Shown here: positions 9,030-18,295 of the stretch, one piece after another
Layout: each line of letters opens with the position of its first letter
How positions within the stretch are numbered: position 1 is the stretch's first letter
Assembly (NCBI GenBank): GCA_009377445.1
Contig: WHUA01000001.1
Location: 966,725-1,030,724, forward strand
Direction of reading: 5' to 3'
Length of the DNA stretch: 64,000 bases
Source: Alphaproteobacteria bacterium
GTDB lineage: Bacteria > Pseudomonadota > Alphaproteobacteria > UBA8366
Translations under genes and position numbers: made by a program
Notes under the pieces: model-generated
Seen by the model: the letters and a program-made list of their open reading frames with translations, nothing else
Told to the model about the DNA's origin: nothing
Databases searched by the model: none

Positions 9030-9914
9030 TCAATCTCCACAGAGAGCATCAGCGACCGTCTTTCCGGGAAGCTCGTTCCGCGTAAAGCCGAAGGGAGCGA
9101 TAAGGGCCAAGTGCTCGTCGCTGCCGACAAACCCGGCCAGTTCCTGGTTGACCGCATCGCGCAGGGCAAGGTCGTCTTTCCGGAACGCAAAGGCGCCATA
9201 ACCATAGGCGTAGTCTGGCGTCTCGAACGGTGAGGCGACCTCCACACGGTCGCCGCCTTTCCCTGCCATTCGCCGGATCGACAAGGCGGTCAGCGCCGCT
9301 GCGTCCGCGCGGCCGAACTGCACGGCGGCGAGCATGCTTGTCTGATCGGGCACGGTAAGGATTTTGTCGTCGGGAACGCCGGCCCTCCGGGCATACGATC
9401 GCTCGATCGTGCCCGCTATGATCGCCAGTTTCGCCTTGGCATTGTTTGCGACGTCTTTGTAACTGTGCAGGTCCAGAGGATTGTCGGCCTTGACCAGAAA
9501 TCCCTGGCCGAGGCGATAGGTCGGATTGGAAAAGGCAACCTGTGCGCAACGCGCGGGCGTAATGAACATTCCGGCGGCAATCACGTCGAACCGGCGCGCC
9601 CGCAACCCCGGGATCAGCGACGCCCATTCGGTCAGAATTGCGTCGACGGAATCGATCCCCAGGCGCTCGAATATCCGCTTGGCGATCTCCGGCGCTTCTC
9701 CGGTGACATCCCCGCCGGGCGTCGCGTAACCGAAAGGCGCTTCGTTGGCAAAGCCGATGCGAATGCTGCCCGTCTCGCGCGCCTGCTCCAGCGTGGACGC
9801 GGCGGAGGCGCATGTGGCGGCCATCGCGCCAACCAAAAGGACGACGGCAACGCTCGCGACACCTACGCATGCATTGGAATGGGAAAATGTGATTGGCTGG
9901 CTCGTTATCATCAC
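9030..9914 (-). CDS. ehuB: Periplasmic substrate-binding protein, ectoine/polar amino-acid ABC transporter (EhuB-like)
   Basis: Signal peptide, then ARETGSIRIGFANEAPFGYATPGGDVTGEAPEIAKRIFERLGID (SBP family 3). Confidence 0.8.
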   Translation of the reverse strand: MMITSQPITFSHSNACVGVASVAVVLLVGAMAATCASAASTLEQARETGSIRIGFANEAPFGYATPGGDVTGEAPEIAKRIFERLGIDSVDAILTEWASLIPGLRARRFDVIAAGMFITPARCAQVAFSNPTYRLGQGFLVKADNPLDLHSYKDVANNAKAKLAIIAGTIERSYARRAGVPDDKILTVPDQTSMLAAVQFGRADAAALTALSIRRMAGKGGDRVEVASPFETPDYAYGYGAFAFRKDDLALRDAVNQELAGFVGSDEHLALIAPFGFTRNELPGKTVADALCGD

Positions 9915-9943
9915 AGCGCAGCGCCTCTTTATCGTTGCTGGGC

Positions 9944-10837
9944 TCAGGCGATCGGCCCGGCCGCCCGGCTCGCAATGAAATTGGGGCGCGGCCTCGTGCC
10001 ACCGAAGGGTTGCACCAGCGCGTTTTCAACGCTGTTGTAGACCGCGAAGATGTTGCTGCGCGGGTAAGGCGTAATGTTGCCGTTCGAGCCATGCATGGTG
10101 TTGCAGTCGAACAGGACGATCGAGCCCGCGGGACCGGTAGGGGCTTCGATGCCGCCTTGCGCCACGAGTCGTCTCAGGCTGGCGTCGTCCGGCGTGCCCA
10201 CGGCCTGGCGGCGGAGCGACTGCTTGAAATGATCGTCCGGCGTTCGGCCGACGCAGGTCACGTAGTGCTTGTGCGATTCCGGAATGAGCATGAGCGGCCC
10301 ATTGACCGCATGATTGTCGGAAAGCGCGATGGAGATGCTGATTGCCCGCATCCTTGGCATGCCGTCCTCAGTATGCCAGGTCTCGAAATCCGAATGCCAG
10401 TAAAACTCCTTGCCGCGGAAACCGGTCTTGTAGTTGATGCGAGACTGATGGATGTAGACCGGACTTCCCAGTATCTGTTCGGCCATGCCGGCCAGCCGCC
10501 GATCGTGCAGCAGGGCGCGGAATGTTGCATTGCTCTCATGTATCGCAAAGACGGAGCGCACGACATCGCTGTCCGGCTCACGCACGACCCTGGCGTCGTC
10601 GCTCTTGCCTGCGGCCGCCCAGAGAACGTCGAGCTCGGCCGTGAGGCGGCCTATCTCTTCGGACGGAATCAGCCGCTCGAACGCAAGGTAGCCGTTGCGT
10701 TCGAAGAACGCGATGCGGTCCCGGTCGAGCGGCTCTCCGGCGCTTCCGCCGTCGCCCCAGACGACCGGGTCCGTCCGGTCGACGATCGACGGCACCGGCA
10801 GAATGCGGGAAGGGTAGCGGTCGGCGAATTGGTCCAT
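9944..10837 (-). CDS. ectD: Ectoine hydroxylase
   Basis: Fe(II)/2OG dioxygenase with EctD signature FYWHSDFETWHTEDGMPRMRAISISIALSDNHAVNGPLMLIPESHKHYV. Confidence 0.96.
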   Translation of the reverse strand: MDQFADRYPSRILPVPSIVDRTDPVVWGDGGSAGEPLDRDRIAFFERNGYLAFERLIPSEEIGRLTAELDVLWAAAGKSDDARVVREPDSDVVRSVFAIHESNATFRALLHDRRLAGMAEQILGSPVYIHQSRINYKTGFRGKEFYWHSDFETWHTEDGMPRMRAISISIALSDNHAVNGPLMLIPESHKHYVTCVGRTPDDHFKQSLRRQAVGTPDDASLRRLVAQGGIEAPTGPAGSIVLFDCNTMHGSNGNITPYPRSNIFAVYNSVENALVQPFGGTRPRPNFIASRAAGPIA

Positions 10838-10856
10838 GTCACGACCTCCAGCAGCC

Positions 10857-11255
10857 TCAATCGGCGGCGGCTTCCGCGACCAGCGGGTAGACGCCTTTCT
10901 CGTCGTGCACTTCCGTTCCCGTCAGGGGCGGATTGAATACGCACACCATGCGCATCTGCGTATGGGCTCTGAGATAATGCTTCTCATGGCCGTCGAGGGC
11001 GTAGATGGTGCCTGCTTCGATCGGGTAGACCTCGCCGCTGTCGACGGCTTCGACCTCGCCGCGTCCCTCGACGCAGTAGACCGCTTCGAGATGGTGGGCG
11101 TACCAGATGAATGTCTCGGTGCCCGCCTTTATGACGGTATCGTGCATCGAGAAGCCCATGCCGTCGTTCTTCAACAGAAAGCGGCGGCTGGTCCAGTTCG
11201 CGGCATCGACCTCCCGGTCGGTGCCGAGCAGTTCCTCTAGTTTCCTGACGATCAT
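10857..11255 (-). CDS. ectC: L-ectoine synthase
   Basis: [69 protein letters not shown]. Confidence 0.97.
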   Translation of the reverse strand: MIVRKLEELLGTDREVDAANWTSRRFLLKNDGMGFSMHDTVIKAGTETFIWYAHHLEAVYCVEGRGEVEAVDSGEVYPIEAGTIYALDGHEKHYLRAHTQMRMVCVFNPPLTGTEVHDEKGVYPLVAEAAAD

Positions 11256-11288
11256 CTTGCGCTCCGTCTCGTTTCTACGGTGGATGGC

Positions 11289-12566
11289 TCAGGCCACATG
11301 CCTGACGCCGGACCGTCGGCGGCCGAGCGCCGCCGCCGTCGCCTTGGCGAGGATGGATAGGCCCTTTTCGAGGCCAACGTCTTCGATCACCAGCGGCGGC
11401 ATCACCTTGACGACCTCGCTGTCGGCGCCGGACGTCTCCATCAGCAGGCCCAAGCGGAATGCGTGTTGGCAGATTTCACCGGCCAGGCCCTCGACACCGA
11501 CCTTGATGCCTTGCATCAGCCCGCGTCCAGCGACGATCCCCTGCAGCGGCGGATGCCGGTCCACCAGCTCGACGAGGCAGCCGGTGACCTTGGCGGCTTT
11601 CGCATTGATCGACTTCTCGAAGGCGTTGTCCTTCCAGTACCGCAGCGCTTCCGTTGCCGTGACGAAGGCGTAATTGTTGCCGCGAAACGTGCCGTTATGC
11701 TGCCCGGGGCAGAAGCAATCGAGGTGCGGCTTGAGTAGGGTCAGCGCCATCGGCAGACCGCTGCCGCTGATCGATTTCGACAGGCAGACGATGTCCGGAT
11801 CGAGACCGGCCGGCTCGAAGCTGAAGAAGGTTCCCGTCCTTCCGCAACCCGCCTGGATGTCGTCGACGATCAGGATGATCTCGTGCTTCCGGCAGATCGC
11901 TTCCAGTCGCTGCAGCCACGCGGTGCTGGCGACATTGAGGCCGCCTTCGCCCTGCAGCGTCTCGACGATGACGGCCGCCGGAAGGTCGACGCCGCTGCCG
12001 TTGTCTTCCAGCGTCCGGGCGAAGTAATCGAGCGTGTCGATGTTGGCGCCGAGATATCCGTCGAAGGGCATGCGCAATGCGCCGTCGAGCCGGGTCCCCG
12101 CGCCCTCGCGTTTCTTTGCGTTGCCCGTCAGTGCGAGCGAACCCAATGTCATGCCGTGAAAGGCATTGGTGAAGCAGATGATACTGCTGCGACCGGTCGC
12201 AATCCGGGCGATCTTGATCGCGCTCTCGACCGCGTTCGTCCCGGTCGGCCCTGGAAACAGCAGCTTGTGCGGCATGTCGCGCGGGGCGAGAATGATGTCC
12301 TGGAACCCTTCTATGAAAGCGGCTTTCGCGCTGGTCGCCATGTCGAGGCTGTGGACGATGCCGTCCCGGCGAATGTAGTCGACCAAGGGTTCCATTATGC
12401 GGTCAGGATTGTGTCCGTAATTCAACGCGCCCGCGCCGGCAAAGAAATCGATGTACTCCCGCCCCTGTTCGTCCCAGAGCCGGTAGCCCTTGGCTTTGGC
12501 GAAGACCGTCGGAAAATCGCGGATGTAGGATCGCACGTTCGATTCGTGCTGTTCGAAGATTTTCAC
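11289..12566 (-). CDS. ectB: Diaminobutyrate--2-oxoglutarate transaminase
   Basis: FEQHESNVRSYIRDFPTVFAKAKGYRLWDEQGREYIDFFAGAGALNYGHN; GTG start at 12566 preceded by AAGGAG. Confidence 0.96.
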   Translation of the reverse strand: MKIFEQHESNVRSYIRDFPTVFAKAKGYRLWDEQGREYIDFFAGAGALNYGHNPDRIMEPLVDYIRRDGIVHSLDMATSAKAAFIEGFQDIILAPRDMPHKLLFPGPTGTNAVESAIKIARIATGRSSIICFTNAFHGMTLGSLALTGNAKKREGAGTRLDGALRMPFDGYLGANIDTLDYFARTLEDNGSGVDLPAAVIVETLQGEGGLNVASTAWLQRLEAICRKHEIILIVDDIQAGCGRTGTFFSFEPAGLDPDIVCLSKSISGSGLPMALTLLKPHLDCFCPGQHNGTFRGNNYAFVTATEALRYWKDNAFEKSINAKAAKVTGCLVELVDRHPPLQGIVAGRGLMQGIKVGVEGLAGEICQHAFRLGLLMETSGADSEVVKVMPPLVIEDVGLEKGLSILAKATAAALGRRRSGVRHVA

Positions 12567-12571
12567 GGTAT

Positions 12572-13156
12572 TTACTCCTTGCTGTTGCCCCCGGCTTGGG
12601 CGATTGGACTGAATGGCCCGATCCGGACGAGCATCTCCGCCTCGTGGCCGGGATCGGGGAATGCGCTGCAATCGAATCCGGAAGACAGATCGAGCGTTGT
12701 GTTGCGGTTGCGGGCAACGCCGCGGAACAGCGCCATCGACGCATGATTCGACGGTGTCACCGTCGCTTCCATGAATGCGACCTCCCTGCAGGCCGGGCGG
12801 GACAATATCTCCTGCAGCATTGTCGAGCCCAAACCATGGCCACGGCAGCTCCCGGCCACCCCGATCTGCCAGACGAATACCGTGTTCGGCCGGTCAGGAA
12901 CGAGGTAGGCCCAGACGAAACCGACAACCCTTCCATTCCGTCGTGCAATGACGCTGGTTTCGCCGAAATGGGCGCCGAGCAGCATGTAGGCGTAGGCGGA
13001 ATTTCGTTCGAGCGTTCCGGCGTCGCTAACGAACCGCCAGATTGCGGATCCGTCGGACGCGTGTGGGCGAAAGAGCGAGGGCGGCAGTTCGCTCCTTTCT
13101 CCGTCGGTGGCGGTGGTACATCGGCCGTTGGAATCTTCGATCGTGATGTTACTCAT
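12572..13156 (-). CDS. ectA: Diaminobutyrate acetyltransferase
   Basis: GNAT domain: LERNSAYAYMLLGAHFGETSVIARRNGRVVGFVWAYLVPDRPNTVFVWQIGV; immediately upstream of ectB. Start at 13156 (MSNITIED) or 13207. Confidence 0.94.
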   Translation of the reverse strand: MSNITIEDSNGRCTTATDGERSELPPSLFRPHASDGSAIWRFVSDAGTLERNSAYAYMLLGAHFGETSVIARRNGRVVGFVWAYLVPDRPNTVFVWQIGVAGSCRGHGLGSTMLQEILSRPACREVAFMEATVTPSNHASMALFRGVARNRNTTLDLSSGFDCSAFPDPGHEAEMLVRIGPFSPIAQAGGNSKE

Positions 13157-13410
13157 AAGGACTTGTACAAGTTGGCGTTCACCCCGGACCGTTGCCGTTG
13201 GGATCACTCAATGCAGGATGATGACAACGAATTGGCGCCATCTCCCCCTGGGAAACCGGGCATATTGGCTTGCCCTTCCGTTAATTCTCCGAGCGCCGCT
13301 CATCGCTGGCGGGCCAAAGCAGAATGCCGCGCGGTCAATCAACCGGCGCGTCCGCCTGGATTTGTGTGTTTCGAGGGCATTATGATTCCGGAGACGGGCC
13401 GGCGTCACAC

Positions 13411-13423
13411 TTACATAGGTTAA
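13411..13423. promoter_or_regulatory. Half-site matching the Crp/Fnr-gene palindrome, upstream of ectA
   Basis: Top strand ttacataggttaa; reverse complement TAACCTATGTAAGT matches 13/14 of TAACCTATGTTAGT at 14341. Confidence 0.5.
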
Positions 13424-13466
13424 TCTGCGGGCAAGATTCTCAGCCGGAATCGCTCAGGATCCGCAT

Positions 13467-14267
13467 TTATCGTCGGCGAACCTTCGCAAGCTTGCGTGTC
13501 GAGCGTGCGACCTCAATATCGACCAGCTGCTTTTCCGTGTCCGGTGGCGTTCGCTTGACGGCGATGTGGCTTCCTTCGAAGGCGGCAATTCGCTCCAATT
13601 GGGCAATGTCCCGGAGGAAAATGCGCCCTGCCTCTATTCGCACGAGTCCCATAGTACGCAGCTTCCGCAGCGTCCGGTTCACATGCACGACACTCAGCCC
13701 TAAGGTATCGGCCAGCAAATGCTGAGTGATCGGGAATGCATAGGAAGAGCCACTGACGACGTCGACCGCCTGCAGGCGGTTGAGCAGCTCGAGCAGCAGG
13801 TGGGCCATGCTTTCGAGCGCATTGCGTCTGCCGAGACGGACGATCTGCTCCGCCAGCATCGCTTCCTCTCGCGCGGCCGACCATGTTATCGCGGCGGCAA
13901 GCTTGGGATAGTCCTGGAACAAACTGGCGATGTCGAACGCGGACAGGGTCGAGATCGTCGCGTCGGTCAGGGTGACGATGGAATGATCGGCGATGCCGAA
14001 GAAATGAGCTCGCAACCCGATGAAATCGCCAGGCAGGACGAAATTGAGCACCTGCCGGCGTCCGTCGGGCAGCGCCTTATATCTGTATGCCCAGCCCATC
14101 TGCAAAACGAAGACATTGCCCACGCTCTCGGGGCTGACCAGCTCATGGCGCGGCGCGACCGTCTTCATCTCCGCGGTCGCCGATTCGAGCCATTTCACCT
14201 CCCGGTCGGATAGAAAGGTGAACATCCGCAACTTCCGGGTAAGGGGATTTTCGGCGATTGGACTCAT
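13467..14267 (-). CDS. Crp/Fnr family transcriptional regulator
   Basis: cNMP-binding fold (GWAYRYKALPDGRRQVLNFVLPGDFIGL) and HTH (ITQHLLADTLGLSVVHVNRTLRKLRTMGLVRIEAGRIFLRD). Confidence 0.93.
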   Translation of the reverse strand: MSPIAENPLTRKLRMFTFLSDREVKWLESATAEMKTVAPRHELVSPESVGNVFVLQMGWAYRYKALPDGRRQVLNFVLPGDFIGLRAHFFGIADHSIVTLTDATISTLSAFDIASLFQDYPKLAAAITWSAAREEAMLAEQIVRLGRRNALESMAHLLLELLNRLQAVDVVSGSSYAFPITQHLLADTLGLSVVHVNRTLRKLRTMGLVRIEAGRIFLRDIAQLERIAAFEGSHIAVKRTPPDTEKQLVDIEVARSTRKLAKVRRR

Positions 14268-14340
14268 GTGCGAATAGCCGTTGCCGGCCCCTTTCTCCCC
14301 GGGTCAGGCGAAGCTTATCAGCGCAGCGCGCCGCACGGCT

Positions 14341-14366
14341 TAACCTATGTTAGTTAACATAGGTTA
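14341..14366. promoter_or_regulatory. Perfect 12-2-12 palindrome, candidate operator of the adjacent Crp/Fnr regulator
   Basis: TAACCTATGTTA-GT-TAACATAGGTTA, 74 bp upstream of the regulator start. Confidence 0.7.
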
Positions 14367-14398
14367 TTGGCGGGCCATTCAACCGGAGCTTTCTCGGT

Positions 14399-15655
14399 TT
14401 AGGCACCGAATTCAAGTTCGGGCTCTTTGACTTCCTGACGCGGGTCCAATTCTGCGCCGGCGGGCGATGTACGGGGGACTGCAACGAAAGACACCTGCTC
14501 GGAGGAAATGGGCGCGGACGCTTGCCGCATCCGCCAGAGTCCGAAGCATACCGTCGCCGCCGCGACAACGGCGGCGAAGAGAAACAGACCGCCGCCGTCG
14601 AACATGTCGAAGATCTGTCCCGCGAGGAGCGGTCCGATGGCGGCTCCGAAGCTGTAGAGCAGCAGCATGCCGCTCGAAAGGCCGACCATGTCTTCGTTGT
14701 TTGCGAGACGGTCTCCGGCGTGCGCAAGCGCGAGCGGATAGAGCGTGAAGCTCGCGCCGCCGAACAAGGCGGCGAATCCAAGAAGAAGCTCGACGTTACC
14801 GAGCGGAAGAAGAAGGATGCCGCCGCTCGCGAGCGCAGTTGCTGCGGTCGCGCCGAGGATGACTGAGCGCCGATCCATGCGGTCGGACAACAGCCCGATC
14901 GGCCATTGCAGCGCGAGCCCGCCAAAGATCGCTGCGGCCATGAACAGGGCAACGCCACTCGGCGGCAGGCTGCGGGCGACCGCGAACAGCGGCGCCAATC
15001 CGTAAAACGAGCCAAGGATGAGGCCCGACGCGACCGATCCGACGACGGCCAAGGGGGAAACGCGCAATAGCTCCGAGACGTTCAGCGGCACGGGCGCCGC
15101 GACGCGTGGCGCTTCCGTCCGCGTCAGGACGATCGGAACCAGACTCATACCCACCAGGATCGCGGCGATGGCGAACAGCTCGAAGCCGGCCGGGTCGTAT
15201 GCGGAAAGCAGAAATTGTCCACCGCCGAATGCGCCATAGAATACGATCATGTAGATAGCGAGCACGCGACCGCGCTGCTGGCTGCTCGCCACCGCGTTGA
15301 GCCAGCTCTCGATTACCAGTGTGAGGCCGGCGAGGCAGATGCCGGCGACGGCGCGGATGAGAATCCAGACGGGGGCCCAGGGCGCGAGCGGGAGCAGCAG
15401 GGACGTCGCCGCGAAAATTGCCGCGAATCCGGCGAGCGCGCGGATGCGGCCGACGCCGTGGATGATCCTCGGATTGTACCAGGCGCCTACCAGCAGGCCG
15501 ATGAAATAACCGGTAGCGATCGCGCCGGCCATCTCGGCCGACGAGCCGAGCTGATTAACGCGGATCGGCACCAGCGTCGTCAAAAGCCCATGACCCGCGA
15601 CGAGAATGGCCGTGCCGAGAAAGAGCGTCGTCAGGGGTGCGAGTGTGGCCTGCAT
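14399..15655 (-). CDS. MFS transporter (YcaD-like)
   Basis: About 12 hydrophobic segments; VPIRVNQLGSSAEMAGAIATGYFIGLLVGAWYNPRIIHGVGRIRALAGFA. Confidence 0.9.
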   Translation of the reverse strand: MQATLAPLTTLFLGTAILVAGHGLLTTLVPIRVNQLGSSAEMAGAIATGYFIGLLVGAWYNPRIIHGVGRIRALAGFAAIFAATSLLLPLAPWAPVWILIRAVAGICLAGLTLVIESWLNAVASSQQRGRVLAIYMIVFYGAFGGGQFLLSAYDPAGFELFAIAAILVGMSLVPIVLTRTEAPRVAAPVPLNVSELLRVSPLAVVGSVASGLILGSFYGLAPLFAVARSLPPSGVALFMAAAIFGGLALQWPIGLLSDRMDRRSVILGATAATALASGGILLLPLGNVELLLGFAALFGGASFTLYPLALAHAGDRLANNEDMVGLSSGMLLLYSFGAAIGPLLAGQIFDMFDGGGLFLFAAVVAAATVCFGLWRMRQASAPISSEQVSFVAVPRTSPAGAELDPRQEVKEPELEFGA

Positions 15656-15782
15656 GAAAACGGGATTGCGCCGCCGCGATGTTGTGCGCTGCCGCTTCTC
15701 CTTTGCGTCTACGCGGCGTGCCCGGTCGGGCCGCGCGCCCGATCGATTCTACGTACGAACCGGACCGCCCCGGGGCCGCGCT

Positions 15783-16223
15783 TCAAAGCGCCATCGGTAC
15801 CGCGGTGCTGACCAGCTTCGGGTCCTCGCGCCAGACACGTGGGTCGCTTTCGACGAAGACTTCGATCTCGTTGCCGTCCGGGTCCGGGAAATAGATCGAC
15901 CTGGTTACCGAGTGGTCGCGGATGCGGTTGATCGGGACGCCATGCGATTCAAGCCAGCCCTTGGCGTCGCGCAGCTCTTCCAGCGTGCTGCCGATCTTGA
16001 GCGCGAGATGGGCCAGGCCCGGCGCCGCTTCCGGTGCATCCGGCGAGTCCGTGCCGGTTTCGATCAACGCGATATCGTGGTGGTTGTCCTCGAAAATCAG
16101 GAAAGCCATTCTCCGGTCGTTCCGGGCGACTTCCTTCATTCCCAGGACTTCGACATAGAAGGGTACCGACCTCGCCAGGTCGCGCACCTTGAGCACGACG
16201 TGCCCTATGGAGTGGACCTTCAT
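15783..16223 (-). CDS. VOC/glyoxalase family protein
   Basis: HSIGHVVLKVRDLARSVPFYVEVLGM...RSIYFPDPDGNEIEVFVE. Confidence 0.93.
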   Translation of the reverse strand: MKVHSIGHVVLKVRDLARSVPFYVEVLGMKEVARNDRRMAFLIFEDNHHDIALIETGTDSPDAPEAAPGLAHLALKIGSTLEELRDAKGWLESHGVPINRIRDHSVTRSIYFPDPDGNEIEVFVESDPRVWREDPKLVSTAVPMAL

Positions 16224-16348
16224 GGACGTTTCTCCTCGGAAACCTCTGCGTGTATTGCGCTTGCAAGTCTAGCGTAGGACAGCCGCCCCTGTACATGGCA
16301 CCGTAAGTCCGCTATCCGGTAGCGCCGCAGCGACGAGGAGGGAAGCCC

Positions 16349-17350
16349 ATGCCGGTCAAGCTCGGCCTGGTTCTCAAGACCAGCTGGTCCGGCGGCGAGG
16401 CCCCGCCGGCCCGAATCGCCGCCATCCTGGCGCAGCTTCAGACGGCGCGCGACGCCGGCTTCGAATCCGTCTGGCTAGCGCAGCATTTCCTGTCCGGGCC
16501 GGAGCGGCATCTCCAGACGATTCCCCTGCTCGGCCGCCTCGCGCCGGAGCTCGGCGGGCTGCGGATCGGGACCAGCATCATGCTGCTGCCGATGCTGAAT
16601 CCGGTGCTGCTGGCCGAAGAGATGGCGACGCTGGACTGGCTGGCCGACGGCAGGCTGATGCTGGGCGTCGGCCTCGGCTATATCGACCGCGAATACGCGG
16701 CGATGCAGACGCCGAAGGCGGAGCGCGTCGGCCGCTTCGCCGAGGCTATCGAGGTCATGCGGCGTCTGTGGTCCGGCGGGCGCATCACGCATGAAGGGCG
16801 CTATTTTCCGCTGCGCGACGTCGAGATCGGCATCGAGCCGAAGCAGCCGGGCGGCCCGCCGATCCTGATCGGCGCCAGCGTCGATGCCGCCGTGAAGCGC
16901 GCAGCGCGCATCGGCGACGGCTGGCTCGTCACGTTCGCGACCGGCCTGCCTGAAGTCGCGCGGCAATTGGAGATGTACAGCGCCGAGCGCGCGGCCGCCG
17001 GGCTGCCGCCGCCGAAGGAGCAGTCGATCGGCCGCGAATGCTACGTCGGCGCGACGATGAAAGAGGCAATGGCGGACGCCGGCGGTCCGCTTCTCGGCAA
17101 GTACGAAGCCTACCGCAATCTCGCCTATACCGGCCTTCGCGAAGGCCAGGTCGCGGAGCAGGGACGCGCCTTCATGCAGGGCCGCTTCCTGATCGGCGAT
17201 ACGGCCTTCGTCCGCGACGAGATGCAGCGCTACCGCGAGACGCTCGGCGTCGATCTGTTCAGGCTGCGCATGGAATGGGACGGGCTCGCGCAGGACAAGG
17301 TGCTGCGCAGCATCGAGTGCCTCGGCCGCGCGGCGGAAGGGGTCCGCTGA
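16349..17350 (+). CDS. LLM-class flavin-dependent oxidoreductase
   Basis: ARDAGFESVWLAQHFLSGP...LDWLADGRLMLGVGLGYIDREYAAM...GDGWLVTFATG. Confidence 0.93.
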   Translation: MPVKLGLVLKTSWSGGEAPPARIAAILAQLQTARDAGFESVWLAQHFLSGPERHLQTIPLLGRLAPELGGLRIGTSIMLLPMLNPVLLAEEMATLDWLADGRLMLGVGLGYIDREYAAMQTPKAERVGRFAEAIEVMRRLWSGGRITHEGRYFPLRDVEIGIEPKQPGGPPILIGASVDAAVKRAARIGDGWLVTFATGLPEVARQLEMYSAERAAAGLPPPKEQSIGRECYVGATMKEAMADAGGPLLGKYEAYRNLAYTGLREGQVAEQGRAFMQGRFLIGDTAFVRDEMQRYRETLGVDLFRLRMEWDGLAQDKVLRSIECLGRAAEGVR

Positions 17351-17354
17351 CGCC

Positions 17355-18275
17355 ATGACGGGGCTGCTTCCATTCTCGCGGCGTGGCATCGCCGCCGTCC
17401 TGGGCGGCCTGCTGCTTCTTCTCGCCTTCGATCTGCCGGCCGCGGCGAAGGAACAGCGCGTCCACGGCCAGGGCCGGCTCTTCAAGGTGACGGCGGCCGG
17501 CGTTCCGCCGAGCCATGTCTTCGCCACCATGCACGCCACCGATCCGGATGTTCTGCATATTCCGCCGCCGGTCGCGAGAGCGTTCGACGCCAGCACGCGC
17601 GTCCTGCTGGAGCTGGTCACGACTCCCGGGATCGAAGCGCGCATGGCCGAAGCGATGCTTCTGCCCGATGGCGCAAGCCTGGCCGAGGTGGCCGGTCCCG
17701 AGATCTACGCGAAACTGCTGCGGCGGGCGGCGGTGTATGGCTTGCCCGCCAAGCAGGTGAGCCGGTTCCGGCCCTGGGCGGCGGCGCTGATATTCAGCGT
17801 CCCGGTATCGGAGCTGAACCGCACGGCATCCGGCGTCATGGCGCTCGACCGCTCCCTGCAGCAAGCGGCGGACGCGCGCGGCAAGAAGGTATTCGGCCTG
17901 GAGACGATCGACGAGCAGATCGCCCTGTTCAGCGACATGCCGGAGCCGGAGCAGATCGTGAGCCTCGGCCTGACGCTCGATCTCAACCCGAATATCGATG
18001 CCCTGTTCGCGGAAATGAAGCAGGCCTACATCGCCGGCGACCTCGACAAGCTGCACGCCATGTCGCTGTCGATGCTCGGCAACAATGTCGATCTCGTGGA
18101 ATCCTTCGAGAAGCGCTTCATCGAGATGCGCAACCGGCGCATGGTGGAGCGCATGGCGCGCCATGTGAACCAGGGCGGCGCTTTCGTCGCGGTCGGCGCG
18201 CTGCATCTATCCGGCGAAAACGGCATCCTGCGCCTGCTCGAAAAACGCGGCTACAAGATAACCCGCGTGCACTGA
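17355..18275 (+). CDS. TraB/GumN family protein
   Basis: Signal peptide plus HVFATMHATDPDVLHIPPPVARAF...GLETIDEQIALF...FVAVGALHLSGENGILRLLEKRGYKITRV. Confidence 0.88.
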   Translation: MTGLLPFSRRGIAAVLGGLLLLLAFDLPAAAKEQRVHGQGRLFKVTAAGVPPSHVFATMHATDPDVLHIPPPVARAFDASTRVLLELVTTPGIEARMAEAMLLPDGASLAEVAGPEIYAKLLRRAAVYGLPAKQVSRFRPWAAALIFSVPVSELNRTASGVMALDRSLQQAADARGKKVFGLETIDEQIALFSDMPEPEQIVSLGLTLDLNPNIDALFAEMKQAYIAGDLDKLHAMSLSMLGNNVDLVESFEKRFIEMRNRRMVERMARHVNQGGAFVAVGALHLSGENGILRLLEKRGYKITRVH

Positions 18276-18295
18276 CGAGGTTCGGCCGGCGGAAC

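Noticed and set aside
13208-13408. 66-aa minus-strand ORF in the ectA upstream region as a possible leader peptide
   Set aside because: No Shine-Dalgarno or attenuator-like structure recognised; composition looks non-coding.
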